Shown one piece after another: positions 55,211 to 64,000 of a stretch of 64,000 nt of DNA. Below the pieces are notes generated by a model, which ran no database searches, had not been told where the DNA came from, and saw nothing but the letters and a program-made list of their open reading frames with translations. The first letter of the stretch is position 1; the number at the start of each line of letters is the position of its first letter. Location: assembly GCF_014041995.1 (NCBI RefSeq), contig NZ_CP059492.1:1550001-1614000 (forward strand), read 5' to 3'. A program made the translations under genes and the position numbers. This DNA is from Changpingibacter yushuensis (lineage in GTDB: Bacteria; Actinomycetota; Actinomycetes; Actinomycetales; Actinomycetaceae).

Positions 55211-56415
55211 TGGACGAATCCGTAGACGTCACAAGACTGGACGAGCCCCGCGAAGGCGTCCCCGAAGTTACAAACGAGGAGATTGACAGCGCTATAGCAC
55301 GCCTAGGTTCTGGACACGGCCCATTCTCCATCGATACAGAACGCGCGATGGGTATTCGATACTCCGACCGCGCCTACTTGGTGCAGATCCGGCGCGAAGG
55401 CGCTGGCACGTTCCTCATCGACCCGATTGGGATTGAGGACCGCCTCCAGCCGCTCGCCACTCTCCTGCAACAGGATCAATGGATACTGCACGCTGCTGAT
55501 CAAGATCTTCCCTGCCTTCACCAACTCGGACTCTATCCCCCGGAGGTCTTTGACACCGAAATCGCCGGACTCATCTTGGGTTTCCCCCGCGTTTCTCTTC
55601 AAAGTGAAGTGGCTGAGGTACTGGGTTTTGGCCTTGCCAAGGAGCATTCGAACTCTGACTGGTCTGCGCGTCCACTTGGCCAAGCTCTGCGCGCCTACGC
55701 GGCTCTAGATGTCGAGCTATTGCTCGACTTGCGCGACAAGCTCACACAGATGCTCAAGCAGGCCGGGCGCTTGGAGTGGCTCACTGAGGAATGTGAAGAG
55801 GTTCGGCTGCGCGAACCGCGTCCCAAGAAGCTTCAGCCGTGGCGTAAGGCCGCCCGCCAACAGGGATTGCGTGACCGCCGTTCGTTGGCCATGCTTGAGG
55901 CCTTCTGGGATCACCGCGACGCCTTGGCACAGAAGCGTGATCTGGCGCCAGAGCGCGTTATTCCCGCGAAGGTACTGGCCGAACTCGCTCTGCGAAAGCC
56001 ACGCTCCCGCCAAGACATTGTCACCTCTCCTCTGATGCAGACTCGGGCGCGACGCAAGGATGCCGCAAGCTATTGGGATGCTATTGCGGAGGTGTGGAGC
56101 ATTCCTCTGACCGATCTGCCAGAACGCCGTTTCACGGACAATCCGGAACCGTATCCGCCCGTCAAGCAGTGGGATCGCAGCCATCCGGAAGAAGCCGCCC
56201 GCTGGTCTGTGGTGCGCACTGCTGTGCTCGCGCAAGCCGATGATCTAGGCATTCGCCAGGATATCTTGCTCAAGCCCGCAATCCAGCGGCAGTTGGCGTG
56301 GGATGGCTGGGATCATGCGGACGAAATACCGATGCTTCTGGCCGCGCTCGGCGCTAGACCATGGCAGGTTGAAAACAGCGCGCCTTGGATCGTAGCGTCC
56401 GCAAAACGAGCCTGA
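55210..56415 (+). CDS. RNase D-like 3'-5' exonuclease with HRDC domain
   Basis: This 401-residue protein has a DEDD-type nuclease domain: FSIDTE (first Asp and Glu), HAADQDLPCL (Asp) and YAALDVELL (Tyr and Asp). The HRDC domain follows at about residue 215. Members trim tRNA or other RNAs. I chose the GTG at 55210, coupled to DUF3000. It is convergent with dxs; the 92-bp gap 56416-56507 holds only a GC-rich inverted pattern that could be a bidirectional terminator. Confidence 0.88.
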   Translation: MDESVDVTRLDEPREGVPEVTNEEIDSAIARLGSGHGPFSIDTERAMGIRYSDRAYLVQIRREGAGTFLIDPIGIEDRLQPLATLLQQDQWILHAADQDLPCLHQLGLYPPEVFDTEIAGLILGFPRVSLQSEVAEVLGFGLAKEHSNSDWSARPLGQALRAYAALDVELLLDLRDKLTQMLKQAGRLEWLTEECEEVRLREPRPKKLQPWRKAARQQGLRDRRSLAMLEAFWDHRDALAQKRDLAPERVIPAKVLAELALRKPRSRQDIVTSPLMQTRARRKDAASYWDAIAEVWSIPLTDLPERRFTDNPEPYPPVKQWDRSHPEEAARWSVVRTAVLAQADDLGIRQDILLKPAIQRQLAWDGWDHADEIPMLLAALGARPWQVENSAPWIVASAKRA

Positions 56416-56507
56416 GCGCCATTACCCCGCCACGACCGGCCAAGCCGCCCGGCCAGTAGCAGGCGGGCGCCATTCCTACCGGCTGAACGCCACCAATACC
56501 GCCAGAC

Positions 56508-58415
56508 TCAGAGGACCTGACGTACCCGCACGCCCGCCGCTTGAGATACGGCCTGCGCGATCGCTCGCGCGCTCATGCCTTCGCGTTCCAAAATGACATC
56601 TCTCTTGGCATGACTCAGGAAGTTCTTGGAGATACCCAGCCGCTCAACGGGCAGTCTAGCGCCGGAGCGTTCAAGCGCCAGTTCGATTTCCGTACCGACG
56701 CCGCCGTCCACGATTCCGTCTTCAACCGTCACGACGGCGTCGAATCCTTCCAAGTACTCCACCAGAGAACTGGAGACCGGCAACACCCATCGCGGGTCGA
56801 TGACGGTTACACCGACGTCGCCTGCCACGAGGTCCACGGCGGCGCAAGCGTTCGAGGCCATCGCCCCAACGGCCACAACTGCCACGTTGCATCCTGGAAG
56901 CTGCGCGGTGCGCTCACCAACTACATCAAAGTCCCCAACTTTGCGGATGGCGGGGATTTCTTGTGGAACGTCACCCTTTGGATAACGAACAAGCGTGGGG
57001 CCGTTAACGTTTATGGCTTCATGGAGAAGCGCGCGCAACTGAGTTCCGTCGCGCGGTGCCGCTGCTCGCAGTCGCGGAATCATGGCCGCCAACGAAAGAT
57101 CCCACATACCGTTGTGGGAGGCGCCGTCGTCGCCCGTGATTCCTGCGCGATCCAGCATGATCGTGACCGGGGCTCTGTGCATGGCAACATCCATAAGCAG
57201 CTGATCGAAGCCACGATTAAGGAAGGTGGCATAGAGAGCAACCACAGGGTGGAAACCGGCGAAAGCTAGTCCCGCAGACATCGTCAACGAATGCTGTTCG
57301 GCAATCCCAACATCAATGACTCGATCAGGGAAGGACTCGCTGAAGGGGCCCAAACCAACGGGCCGCAGCATTGCCGCGGTGACGCCGATGATTCGATCGT
57401 TCTCATGGGCAAGCACGTTGATCTCTTCGGCAAAGATGGACGTCCAACCAAATCGTGCGGGAGCCACAGGGAGGCCGGTTTCGGGATGAATCTTCCCCAC
57501 CGCGTGGAAACGATCGACCGAATCTTCCTCGGCAGGCTTGTATCCGCGGCCCTTCTCTGTAATCGCATGGACAACCACTGGGCCACCATAATCGCGAGCC
57601 AGCGTGAGCGCTTCTTCCAAGTCCTGAATCGAGTGACCATCCACTGGACCCACATACTTCAAGCCAAGCGAATCAAAGATGCCTGCATCCACGAAGATAT
57701 CCTTGACACCCCGCTTGAGTGAATGCAGCGCACCGTAAGCCATCTTCCCAGGCGTTCCAGCATCCTGAAGGGTCTGCTTGGTCCAATCCATGAAGTTCTC
57801 GTAGCTTCGGTTCACACGAATTGAATCAAGGCGACGCACAGGCTCAAGGCGACGTACAACTCCGCCCACGGTCGGAGCGTAGGAGCGGCCATTATCATTG
57901 AGCACGATGACGAGCGGGCGTTCCGAATCTTCGGCGATATTGTTCAACGCTTCCCACGCCATTCCTCCGGTCATGGCGCCATCGCCGATCACCGCGACGG
58001 CGCGGCGATCCTCTGCCCCATCCAGCTCGAATGCGCGTGCAATTCCATCTGCCCAAGAAAGAGCAGTGGTGGCGTGGGAGTTTTCCACGATGTCGTGGAT
58101 AGATTCGGCTCGAGACGGGTAACCTGATAGGCCACCTTCTTGGCGCAGCTTTCCAAAATCCTGCCGGTCGGTCAGCAGCTTGTGTACGTAGGATTGATGG
58201 CCGGTGTCAAAAACGATGGCATCCTTCGGAGAGGAAAACACGCGGTGAATAGCCATCGTCAGCTCAACCACACCTAGGTTGGGGCCGAGGTGGCCGCCCG
58301 TGCGAGAGACCTTCTCAACGAGGTAAGCGCGGATCTCCGCAGCAAGTTCCTCCAGCTGACGCGGCGAAAGCCGCCGAAGGTCTGCCGGTTCATGGATCCG
58401 CTCAAGAATGCCCAC
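56508..58415 (-). CDS. dxs: 1-deoxy-D-xylulose-5-phosphate synthase
   Basis: This 635-residue thiamine-diphosphate enzyme is the first of the non-mevalonate isoprenoid route, joining pyruvate and glyceraldehyde-3-phosphate. TPP motif GDGAMTGGMAWEALNN, FDTGHQSYVHK near the N-terminus, and the transketolase domains with DRAGITGDDGASHNG are present. The GTG at 58415 has AAAGGTGG before it. Confidence 0.97.
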   Translation of the reverse strand: MGILERIHEPADLRRLSPRQLEELAAEIRAYLVEKVSRTGGHLGPNLGVVELTMAIHRVFSSPKDAIVFDTGHQSYVHKLLTDRQDFGKLRQEGGLSGYPSRAESIHDIVENSHATTALSWADGIARAFELDGAEDRRAVAVIGDGAMTGGMAWEALNNIAEDSERPLVIVLNDNGRSYAPTVGGVVRRLEPVRRLDSIRVNRSYENFMDWTKQTLQDAGTPGKMAYGALHSLKRGVKDIFVDAGIFDSLGLKYVGPVDGHSIQDLEEALTLARDYGGPVVVHAITEKGRGYKPAEEDSVDRFHAVGKIHPETGLPVAPARFGWTSIFAEEINVLAHENDRIIGVTAAMLRPVGLGPFSESFPDRVIDVGIAEQHSLTMSAGLAFAGFHPVVALYATFLNRGFDQLLMDVAMHRAPVTIMLDRAGITGDDGASHNGMWDLSLAAMIPRLRAAAPRDGTQLRALLHEAINVNGPTLVRYPKGDVPQEIPAIRKVGDFDVVGERTAQLPGCNVAVVAVGAMASNACAAVDLVAGDVGVTVIDPRWVLPVSSSLVEYLEGFDAVVTVEDGIVDGGVGTEIELALERSGARLPVERLGISKNFLSHAKRDVILEREGMSARAIAQAVSQAAGVRVRQVL

Positions 58416-58498
58416 GCATCTACCACCTTTCGTACCGTCCTATACTAGACCGCTCACCATATGAAGCGCCTCATTCAGAGTTCGCCGACACATGGAAA

Positions 58499-58532
58499 GA
58501 GGGAGGCGGGTCTGAACTGCCCCGCCTCCCTC
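58499..58532 (-). terminator. acnA: Terminator after acnA
   Basis: GAGGGAGGCGGG pairs perfectly with CCCGCCTCCCTC around a ten-base loop, and TTTCC follows on the minus strand, 15 bases past the acnA stop. It could serve dxs side transcription too. Confidence 0.75.
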
Positions 58533-58546
58533 TGTTGCCACTAGCC

Positions 58547-61204
58547 TCAGTTCTTTGCCAATTGGCGCAGAACGTACTGGAGGATTCCGCCATTGCGGAA
58601 GTAATCGGCTTCTCCAGGGGTGTCAATTCTCACCACGGCGTCGAAGCAGAGTGTGCTCTGATCCGCGCGCTTGGCCTGCACTTGCACAGTCTCTGGGGTA
58701 GTTCCATCATTGAGTTCAGTGACGCCGACGATCGAGATCTCCTCGTCGCCAACAAGACCCAACGAATCGGCGGTTTGCCCAGCCGGATACTGGAGAGGGA
58801 GCACTCCCATTCCGATGAGGTTTGAACGGTGGATGCGTTCAAAGGACTCAGCAATGACCGCCTTGACGCCTAAGAGTGAGGTGCCCTTGGCTGCCCAGTC
58901 ACGGCTGGATCCTGAACCGTATTCCTTACCACCAAGCACCACCAACGGCACGCCCTGAGCCTGATACGCCATTGCAGCGTCAAAGATCGCTTCTGGATTG
59001 CCGGTCAAGAAGTTGCGAGTGTACCCACCTTCTACGCCATCGAGAAGCAAGTTCTTCAATCGAATATTTGCAAAAGTCCCGCGAACCATTACCTCGTGAT
59101 TTCCGCGCCGAGAACCGTAAGAGTTGAAGTCTCTGCGTTCCACTCCATGTTCGGCAAGGTAGCGTCCAGCTGGAGAATCTGCCTTGATGGCACCCGCCGG
59201 TGAAATGTGATCGGTGGTCACCGAATCTCCAAGTTTGGCGAGTACACGTGCGCCGCTGATATCGCTGACGGGAGTCAGTTCGCTGGTCAGCCCCTCAAAG
59301 AAGGGAGCCTTGCGAATATAGGTTGAATCCTCAGACCAATCGAAGAGCTCGCCTTGTGGAGTTGGCAAGGACTTCCACCGTTCATCCCCTTCAAACACGG
59401 AAGAGTATGTGCTTTGGAACATCTCCCGGTTGATGGAATGATCGATCGTCTCTTGAACTTCAGCTGGATCCGGCCAGATGTCACGCAGATAGACGTCACC
59501 CTTATCGTCAGATCCGAGCGGCTGGCTCTCGAAATCAAAGTCCATCGTTCCCGCCAGTGCGTAGGCGATGACCAAAGGTGGGGATGCCAAGTAGTTCATC
59601 TTGACGTCCGGGTTAATGCGGCCTTCAAAGTTGCGGTTTCCAGAGAGAACGGAAACCACCGCAAGGTCATTCTCATTCACCGCTTCAGACACAACCGGTG
59701 GAAGCGGCCCAGAGTTGCCGATACATGTTGCGCAACCGTAGCCAACAAGGTTGAAGCCAAGAGCTTCGAGCGAGGGCCACAGGCCAGCCTTCTCATAGTA
59801 ATCCGTTACTACCTTGGAGCCCGGCGCCATGGAGGTCTTCACCCATGGCTTGGCGGTCAGACCGCGCTGTGCGGCCTTCTTGGCAAGAAGGCCCGCAGCC
59901 AGCATGACCGAGGGGTTGGAAGTGTTGGTGCACGACGTGATGGATGCGATAACCACATCGCCATTGCGAAGTCGAGTCGCAGTGCCATCTTCAAGGGTCA
60001 GCGCTGCTTCTTCTTCAGTCCTCTCGGTGATATACGTGGGAAGAGTGCGCTTGAAGGAATCCTTCGATTCGGACAATACAATCCGATCTTGCGGACGCTT
60101 CGGCCCGGCGATCGATGGCACCACAGTAGACAGATCCAGTTCAATGTACTCGGAGTACTTCGCTTCACGTTCCGGATCGTGCCAGAGCCCCTGAGCCTTG
60201 CAATAGGCCTCCACAAGGGCAAGTTGCTCCTCGCTTCGCCCAGTCAAACGCAGGTAGTCCAGTGTGACAGCGTCGATTGGGAAGATGGCGGCTGTTGAGC
60301 CAAACTCAGGAGACATGTTTCCAATGGTGGCCCGGTTTGCTAGAGGGACTTGATCCACACCAGCACCATAGAACTCCACAAACTTGCCAACCACGCCATG
60401 GTTGCGGAGCATCTGGGTAATGGTCAGCACAACGTCAGTAGCAGTAGCACCCGAAGGAATTGTGCCGGTCAGTTTGAAGCCCACAACTCGCGGAATAAGC
60501 ATCGAAACCGGCTGGCCCAGCATAGCGGCCTCAGCCTCAATGCCACCCACGCCCCAGCCGAGTACGCCCAGCCCATTGACCATGGTGGTATGAGAATCGG
60601 TACCAACGCATGTGTCTGGGTATGCGACGCCGTCGCGAGTTACGGTCACGCGTGCCAAGTATTCGATGTTGACCTGATGAACGATGCCGGTGCCCGGCGG
60701 CACCACCTTGAAGTTTTCGAAGGCGCCCTGCCCCCAGCGAAGGAACTGGTAGCGTTCGCCGTTGCGCTGGTACTCCATGTCCATGTTGAGTTCAAGAGCG
60801 TCATTGCGCCCGAAGAAGTCAATCTGCACCGAGTGGTCTATGACCATTTCGGCCGGATTGAGTGGGTTGATTTGGTCCGGGTCTCCACCCAATGTGGCGA
60901 CGGCCTCACGCATCGTAGCAAGATCCACAATGCAGGGCACACCCGTGAAATCCTGCATGACTACTCGTGCTGGCGTGAACTGGATTTCGTGACTGGGTTC
61001 CGCATCGGGATCCCACGCTGCAAGGGCGTTGATTTGCTCCGCAGTGACGTTCGCACCATCTTCAGTGCGCAGCAAGTTCTCCGCTAGGACCTTGAGAGAA
61101 TACGGCAACTGGCTGAGACCTGGAACTGCATCCAATCGGTAGATCGCGTATTCCGCGTCTCCCACGGTCAAAGCACTGCGCGTTTGGAAGCTGTCCAGGC
61201 TCAT
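58547..61204 (-). CDS. acnA: Aconitate hydratase A
   Basis: This 885-residue TCA-cycle enzyme interconverts citrate and isocitrate with a 4Fe-4S cluster. Cluster Cys lie in TSCTNTSN and [34 protein letters not shown] and the C-terminal swivel domain SRDWAAKG are intact. An 18-bp palindrome lies about 24 bp upstream of the start. No TetR-type acnR gene adjoins it, unlike in corynebacteria. Confidence 0.97.
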   Translation of the reverse strand: MSLDSFQTRSALTVGDAEYAIYRLDAVPGLSQLPYSLKVLAENLLRTEDGANVTAEQINALAAWDPDAEPSHEIQFTPARVVMQDFTGVPCIVDLATMREAVATLGGDPDQINPLNPAEMVIDHSVQIDFFGRNDALELNMDMEYQRNGERYQFLRWGQGAFENFKVVPPGTGIVHQVNIEYLARVTVTRDGVAYPDTCVGTDSHTTMVNGLGVLGWGVGGIEAEAAMLGQPVSMLIPRVVGFKLTGTIPSGATATDVVLTITQMLRNHGVVGKFVEFYGAGVDQVPLANRATIGNMSPEFGSTAAIFPIDAVTLDYLRLTGRSEEQLALVEAYCKAQGLWHDPEREAKYSEYIELDLSTVVPSIAGPKRPQDRIVLSESKDSFKRTLPTYITERTEEEAALTLEDGTATRLRNGDVVIASITSCTNTSNPSVMLAAGLLAKKAAQRGLTAKPWVKTSMAPGSKVVTDYYEKAGLWPSLEALGFNLVGYGCATCIGNSGPLPPVVSEAVNENDLAVVSVLSGNRNFEGRINPDVKMNYLASPPLVIAYALAGTMDFDFESQPLGSDDKGDVYLRDIWPDPAEVQETIDHSINREMFQSTYSSVFEGDERWKSLPTPQGELFDWSEDSTYIRKAPFFEGLTSELTPVSDISGARVLAKLGDSVTTDHISPAGAIKADSPAGRYLAEHGVERRDFNSYGSRRGNHEVMVRGTFANIRLKNLLLDGVEGGYTRNFLTGNPEAIFDAAMAYQAQGVPLVVLGGKEYGSGSSRDWAAKGTSLLGVKAVIAESFERIHRSNLIGMGVLPLQYPAGQTADSLGLVGDEEISIVGVTELNDGTTPETVQVQAKRADQSTLCFDAVVRIDTPGEADYFRNGGILQYVLRQLAKN

Positions 61205-61227
61205 GACTCTCCTTCGTGTCGAAAAAG

Positions 61228-61245
61228 TATCTCGACGTCAAGATA
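61228..61245. promoter_or_regulatory. acnA: Palindromic operator candidate upstream of acnA
   Basis: TATCTCGACGTCAAGATA is symmetrical except for one position per arm and centres on GACGTC. It lies 23 bases before the acnA ATG, where a repressor would block transcription. The regulator is not in this window. Confidence 0.6.
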
Positions 61246-61292
61246 TCACGGAACGGGTGCCGAACGCTGCCTAACCACCCATCAAAACGGCG

Positions 61293-61317
61293 GCTGGGCG
61301 GTGTTTCACCGCCCAGC
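61293..61317 (-). terminator. Terminator after the RNA methyltransferase gene
   Basis: GCTGGGCGGTG-TTT-CACCGCCCAGC is a perfect 11-bp stem 18 bases past the stop of the methyltransferase gene. On the minus strand TTTTG follows after CCGCCG. Confidence 0.75.
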
Positions 61318-61335
61318 TCACACTAATCGGCGCTC

Positions 61336-62565
61336 TTAATCCAGAGCAGTCACAACTTCGAAATGATGCGTGTTGGGGAACATGTCAATAGAGTCCATGG
61401 CCACAACCTTGCGCCCGGCCTCCACCATTGCCGCAACATCACGAGCCATGGCAGCTGGGTCACAAGAAACGAGCACGATTCGACGGGCCGGACCCTTCGC
61501 AATTGCTCCAGCCACGTCGAGTCCGAGCCCGGTGCGCGGCGGATCGGCCACCACGATGTCGGCAGGCTCCCATTCGATGAGCTTTGCATCGACCCGAGAA
61601 GTGCGCGCCTTTGCCCATGGCAACTCGCGCAGGTTCGCTCGCGCATCCTCAACTGCCTGCCGTGCACCTTCGAACGCGCGCACGCTGCCCGAACTTCCAA
61701 CAGCTATGGCCAGTGGTTGAGTCAACAGTCCCGCTCCCGAATACAGCTCCACCACGTTCTCACCCTCGGCCGCACCAGCAGCCTTGGTTACCATGCGAAT
61801 GATCTGTTCGGCGGCACGCTTGTGCACCTGCCAGAAGCCCGTGGCGTGAACCCGGTATGCATAAAGCGAGCCGTCTACCACCACATCTTCACGGACGTAA
61901 GGATCGACCTCCACACCCGGGAATGCAAACGTCCGGCGCCCAAGAACTGCTACGGGATCCGAGCCAGATGGCACCACAGCCCGCACGCGCTCCCCCGGCG
62001 TCCACCATTCACGCCACGCCCCTGAGAAGAGGTCGAGTTCATCGATTTGTTCCACAGCATGTGGTTGCTCCGAGACCGCAATGAGATCGTGGGTGCCTTC
62101 GCGATACATGGCAAGTTGCCCGTTTGGGTCGACGACGAATTCCACGCGAGTACGAGTGTGCCAACCGGAAGTGGCGGCGTCGTCGTCGAAGAAATGAACC
62201 TCAGGAGTAATACCCTGACTCTCGAGGTGCTGGGTGAGAGATTCTCCACCCACCCGCCTGATGCTTGCCTGCAACACGTGAGTCTTCCACACGCTTTGGT
62301 AGCCAAAAGCCACGTGGCCTAGCTCCGCGCCACCAACACCCAGCGGACCGGCTGCTGGCCACGGATGCTCGATCCGATACGGAGAAGAATTGGCAATAAC
62401 CTCCACCACGTCGCCCTCAATGAGCTTCGCCTTCTCCTTGGTGACCTTAATCCTGACGGTCTCACCTGGGAGGCCAAAACGGGCAAAGACAGCCCTGCCG
62501 TCAAGGTGGCCCACGCAGGAACCGCCGTGGGCGATATCGGTCAGTTCAAGCTCAATGGTGTCCAT
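61336..62565 (-). CDS. TrmA/RlmD-type RNA methyltransferase
   Basis: This 409-residue protein has an N-terminal TRAM domain (about 1-55, IELELTDIAHGG), the SAM-binding ENVVELYSGAGLLTQPLA, and the catalytic Cys region VLVSCDPAAMARD. The family makes 5-methyluridine in tRNA or rRNA. The iron-sulfur Cys of RlmD are not seen. I chose the ATG at 62565; the frame opens 50 codons earlier inside the permease gene. It follows that gene after one base. Confidence 0.87.
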   Translation of the reverse strand: MDTIELELTDIAHGGSCVGHLDGRAVFARFGLPGETVRIKVTKEKAKLIEGDVVEVIANSSPYRIEHPWPAAGPLGVGGAELGHVAFGYQSVWKTHVLQASIRRVGGESLTQHLESQGITPEVHFFDDDAATSGWHTRTRVEFVVDPNGQLAMYREGTHDLIAVSEQPHAVEQIDELDLFSGAWREWWTPGERVRAVVPSGSDPVAVLGRRTFAFPGVEVDPYVREDVVVDGSLYAYRVHATGFWQVHKRAAEQIIRMVTKAAGAAEGENVVELYSGAGLLTQPLAIAVGSSGSVRAFEGARQAVEDARANLRELPWAKARTSRVDAKLIEWEPADIVVADPPRTGLGLDVAGAIAKGPARRIVLVSCDPAAMARDVAAMVEAGRKVVAMDSIDMFPNTHHFEVVTALD

Positions 62566-62566
62566 G

Positions 62567-64000
62567 TCATCCTTCTTCAGACTCAGCCGACAGCACGAAA
62601 GGAACCTCGCATATGACGACGCCCTGCTCCGTGCGCAGAGCTGAGATGATTCGTGGAGTCGAGTGGCGAACGAAAAACCGCTGCCCCATGCCCGTGGAGA
62701 TGACTCGTGGAGCATAGACCATCACGATGTCGGCCGGGCGCAAAGCGCGTAGAGATCGAACGTACTCAACAATGTTGGTAGTGCTGGCACCCTGTGGCGT
62801 ACCTAGCACAGTGAGGTTGACGGGAATCGCAGCTTCCTTCCAAGCCTCGCGGAGGCGTTTGGTTGCCTCGGCGTCAAAGTCTACCGTGACTGCCGTAAGA
62901 GTTGTCAGCCGTGCGGCTCGAGCAAATGTCAGAGCACGCAATGCCGGGGTGTCAAGTTGGTTGACGAGCACGACTCCATGCACTCGGGTTGGTAATGTTC
63001 GTCCGCGTGTCAGATCCCTAGCCGCAAGCCGAGCACCAACTCGGATGCGCCCGCGCCTAAAGAACACCAGCAAGGCCGATGGAACCACAAGTAAGAGCAA
63101 ACCCACAAGCGCCCACTGATACCCGGCCACTGCGATGCCTACGATGGCCGCAGCACCGAACACTGCAAATCCAGAAAAGACCCACATGGACGTTCGAGCC
63201 CCGGTCCTTTCGGCGCGATCCATCGACTGCTGCAAGATTGCATGTCCACGAAACGCCATCGCCATGCAGAACAGCAGGAAGATGACCGCCATCATGAACA
63301 CAAAGATCATGACTCCGGCCACAGAGAACCCTAGATACCCGGAAAGCGCACAGCCAACGGCCAACGTTCCCAACACGATCGTGACGCGAGCTCGCACGAC
63401 GTCGTCGGACGCAAGATGCCGGGGAAGAACGTGGTCCATCGCAAGCTCTTTGACAAGGCGTGGAAGGCACCAAAAGCCGATGGAACTGGCAGCCCAGCCC
63501 GTAGCAACAAAAGCCAGTGCGACGACTACTTGCGCGATCTGCCCAGCCGCCAAGCCAGCGAAGTACACCCCAGGGAGAGTCTGCTCGTGATCGTTCATCC
63601 CAGTGGCAAGTACTAGGTACAACGTGAGGCTCATCATGACGATGGCAGGCACCAGTGCCTTCGCTAGGCTTTCAGGCGAAACTCGGCGGTACTCGGTGGT
63701 CTTCATTGGCCGTTCAGAAACAAGTACGAGCAGCGCCGCTGGGAAGCTAGCTGCCATGACGGTACGAAGTACAACGCGCCAGTTCTCGTTCTCTAAAGTG
63801 AATGGCTCAGATGCCCCGCTTCCCGAGAGGAACTCCGAGCTTCCTCCCGTCAACTCAAGAACGAGGCTACCGATCAGCACGATTGTCAGTGCGACCACAC
63901 CAACCAACGCAGCTCCGAGAAACACGCGCCATGGGATATTCCATCTCAAGAGCGCTGGCAGCGCGCTCATGATCAGCACAAGGATCACTACAAGTTGTTT
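62567..64000 (-). CDS. APC-family amino-acid permease, C-terminal part (runs off window edge)
   Basis: The frame is open to base 64000, so the start lies outside. At least 477 codons are seen, with about eight membrane helices, then a soluble C-terminal region of about 140 residues (GVVLVNQLDTPALRALTF and RPADIVMVYAPRVIS) like universal-stress-type regulatory domains of such permeases. The substrate is unknown. In mycobacteria the same gene pair (RNA methyltransferase and APC protein) lies near TrkA genes, expected to the right. Confidence 0.82.
   Translation of the reverse strand, partial: KQLVVILVLIMSALPALLRWNIPWRVFLGAALVGVVALTIVLIGSLVLELTGGSSEFLSGSGASEPFTLENENWRVVLRTVMAASFPAALLVLVSERPMKTTEYRRVSPESLAKALVPAIVMMSLTLYLVLATGMNDHEQTLPGVYFAGLAAGQIAQVVVALAFVATGWAASSIGFWCLPRLVKELAMDHVLPRHLASDDVVRARVTIVLGTLAVGCALSGYLGFSVAGVMIFVFMMAVIFLLFCMAMAFRGHAILQQSMDRAERTGARTSMWVFSGFAVFGAAAIVGIAVAGYQWALVGLLLLVVPSALLVFFRRGRIRVGARLAARDLTRGRTLPTRVHGVVLVNQLDTPALRALTFARAARLTTLTAVTVDFDAEATKRLREAWKEAAIPVNLTVLGTPQGASTTNIVEYVRSLRALRPADIVMVYAPRVISTGMGQRFFVRHSTPRIISALRTEQGVVICEVPFVLSAESEEG

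Noticed and set aside
56416-56507. GC-rich inverted pattern between the RNase D-like gene and dxs as a defined terminator
   Set aside because: Pairing is patchy with bulges; not strong enough for a separate feature.
62566-62715. Fifty-residue N-terminal extension of the RNA methyltransferase
   Set aside because: It overlaps the permease gene and lacks family sequence; the TRAM domain begins at the ATG 62565.
1-64000. CRISPR array, replication origin, phage genes or a biosynthetic cluster
   Set aside because: No regularly spaced repeats, DnaA-box cluster, phage structural genes or assembly-line enzymes were seen.

Overview
The window is chromosomal DNA of a moderately GC-rich Gram-positive actinobacterium, most likely a member of the Actinomycetaceae or a near relative. 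This placement is inferred from gene content and order, and no species is claimed. The pointers are actinobacterial marker genes (a DUF349 protein beside rel, DUF3000 beside an HRDC ribonuclease, a phosphatidylinositol mannoside cassette, a SecD with a long Ser/Ala-rich insert, treYZ), frequent GTG starts, GTGA/ATGA gene overlaps and IS1249-type insertion sequences.

Layout. 1-906: 5' part of pheS (minus strand, runs off the left edge). 1150-2863: a PfkB-family kinase and a small SGNH esterase. 2972-9091: a minus-strand arginine operon argC-J-B-D-R-G, with every junction from argC to argR overlapping by four bases; argF and argH are not present. 9190-12521: two adjacent dynamin-like membrane GTPases coupled to hisS. 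12521-26662: a housekeeping block (hisS, metallo-hydrolase, DUF349 protein, rel, apt, secF, secD, yajC, ruvB, ruvA, ruvC, yebC). 26763-32030: a phospholipid operon (pgsA, PIM acyltransferase, pimA, a membrane protein, a PrsW-type protease, a Nudix hydrolase). 32151-38997: a carbohydrate cassette with a divergent GH20 hexosaminidase and ROK regulator, then an ABC sugar importer and a ROK kinase. It sits between pgsA and the HIT gene, which are adjacent in mycobacteria. 39036-41659: HIT protein and thrS.

41806-42531 holds six tRNA genes (two identical Val-GAC, two identical Gly-GCC, Cys-GCA on the minus strand; Val-CAC on the plus strand). 42570-46818 is an insertion-sequence island. An IS1249-like element lies in the poly-T tract of the tRNA-Val(CAC) terminator and has a perfect 8-bp target duplication. 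An IS3-family element is nested inside its right terminal repeat. A second, different IS1249-like element follows 32 bp later. 46943-53543 is glgX-treY-treZ, for trehalose synthesis from glycogen. 53527-64000 holds a FemABX-like aminoacyltransferase, DUF3000, an RNase D-like nuclease, dxs, aconitase behind an 18-bp palindrome, a TrmA/RlmD-type RNA methyltransferase and the C-terminal part of an APC-family permease (runs off the right edge).

Most of the window is conserved core genome. The accessory parts are the IS island, the sugar cassette, the GTPase pair and a small AbiEi-like gene. I found no CRISPR array, phage, integrase or biosynthetic cluster, and no complete new system that I can defend. 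The most informative signals are the nested IS structure, the aconitase and argC operator-like palindromes, the cassette splitting a conserved lipid gene order, the SecD insert and the GTPase pair.
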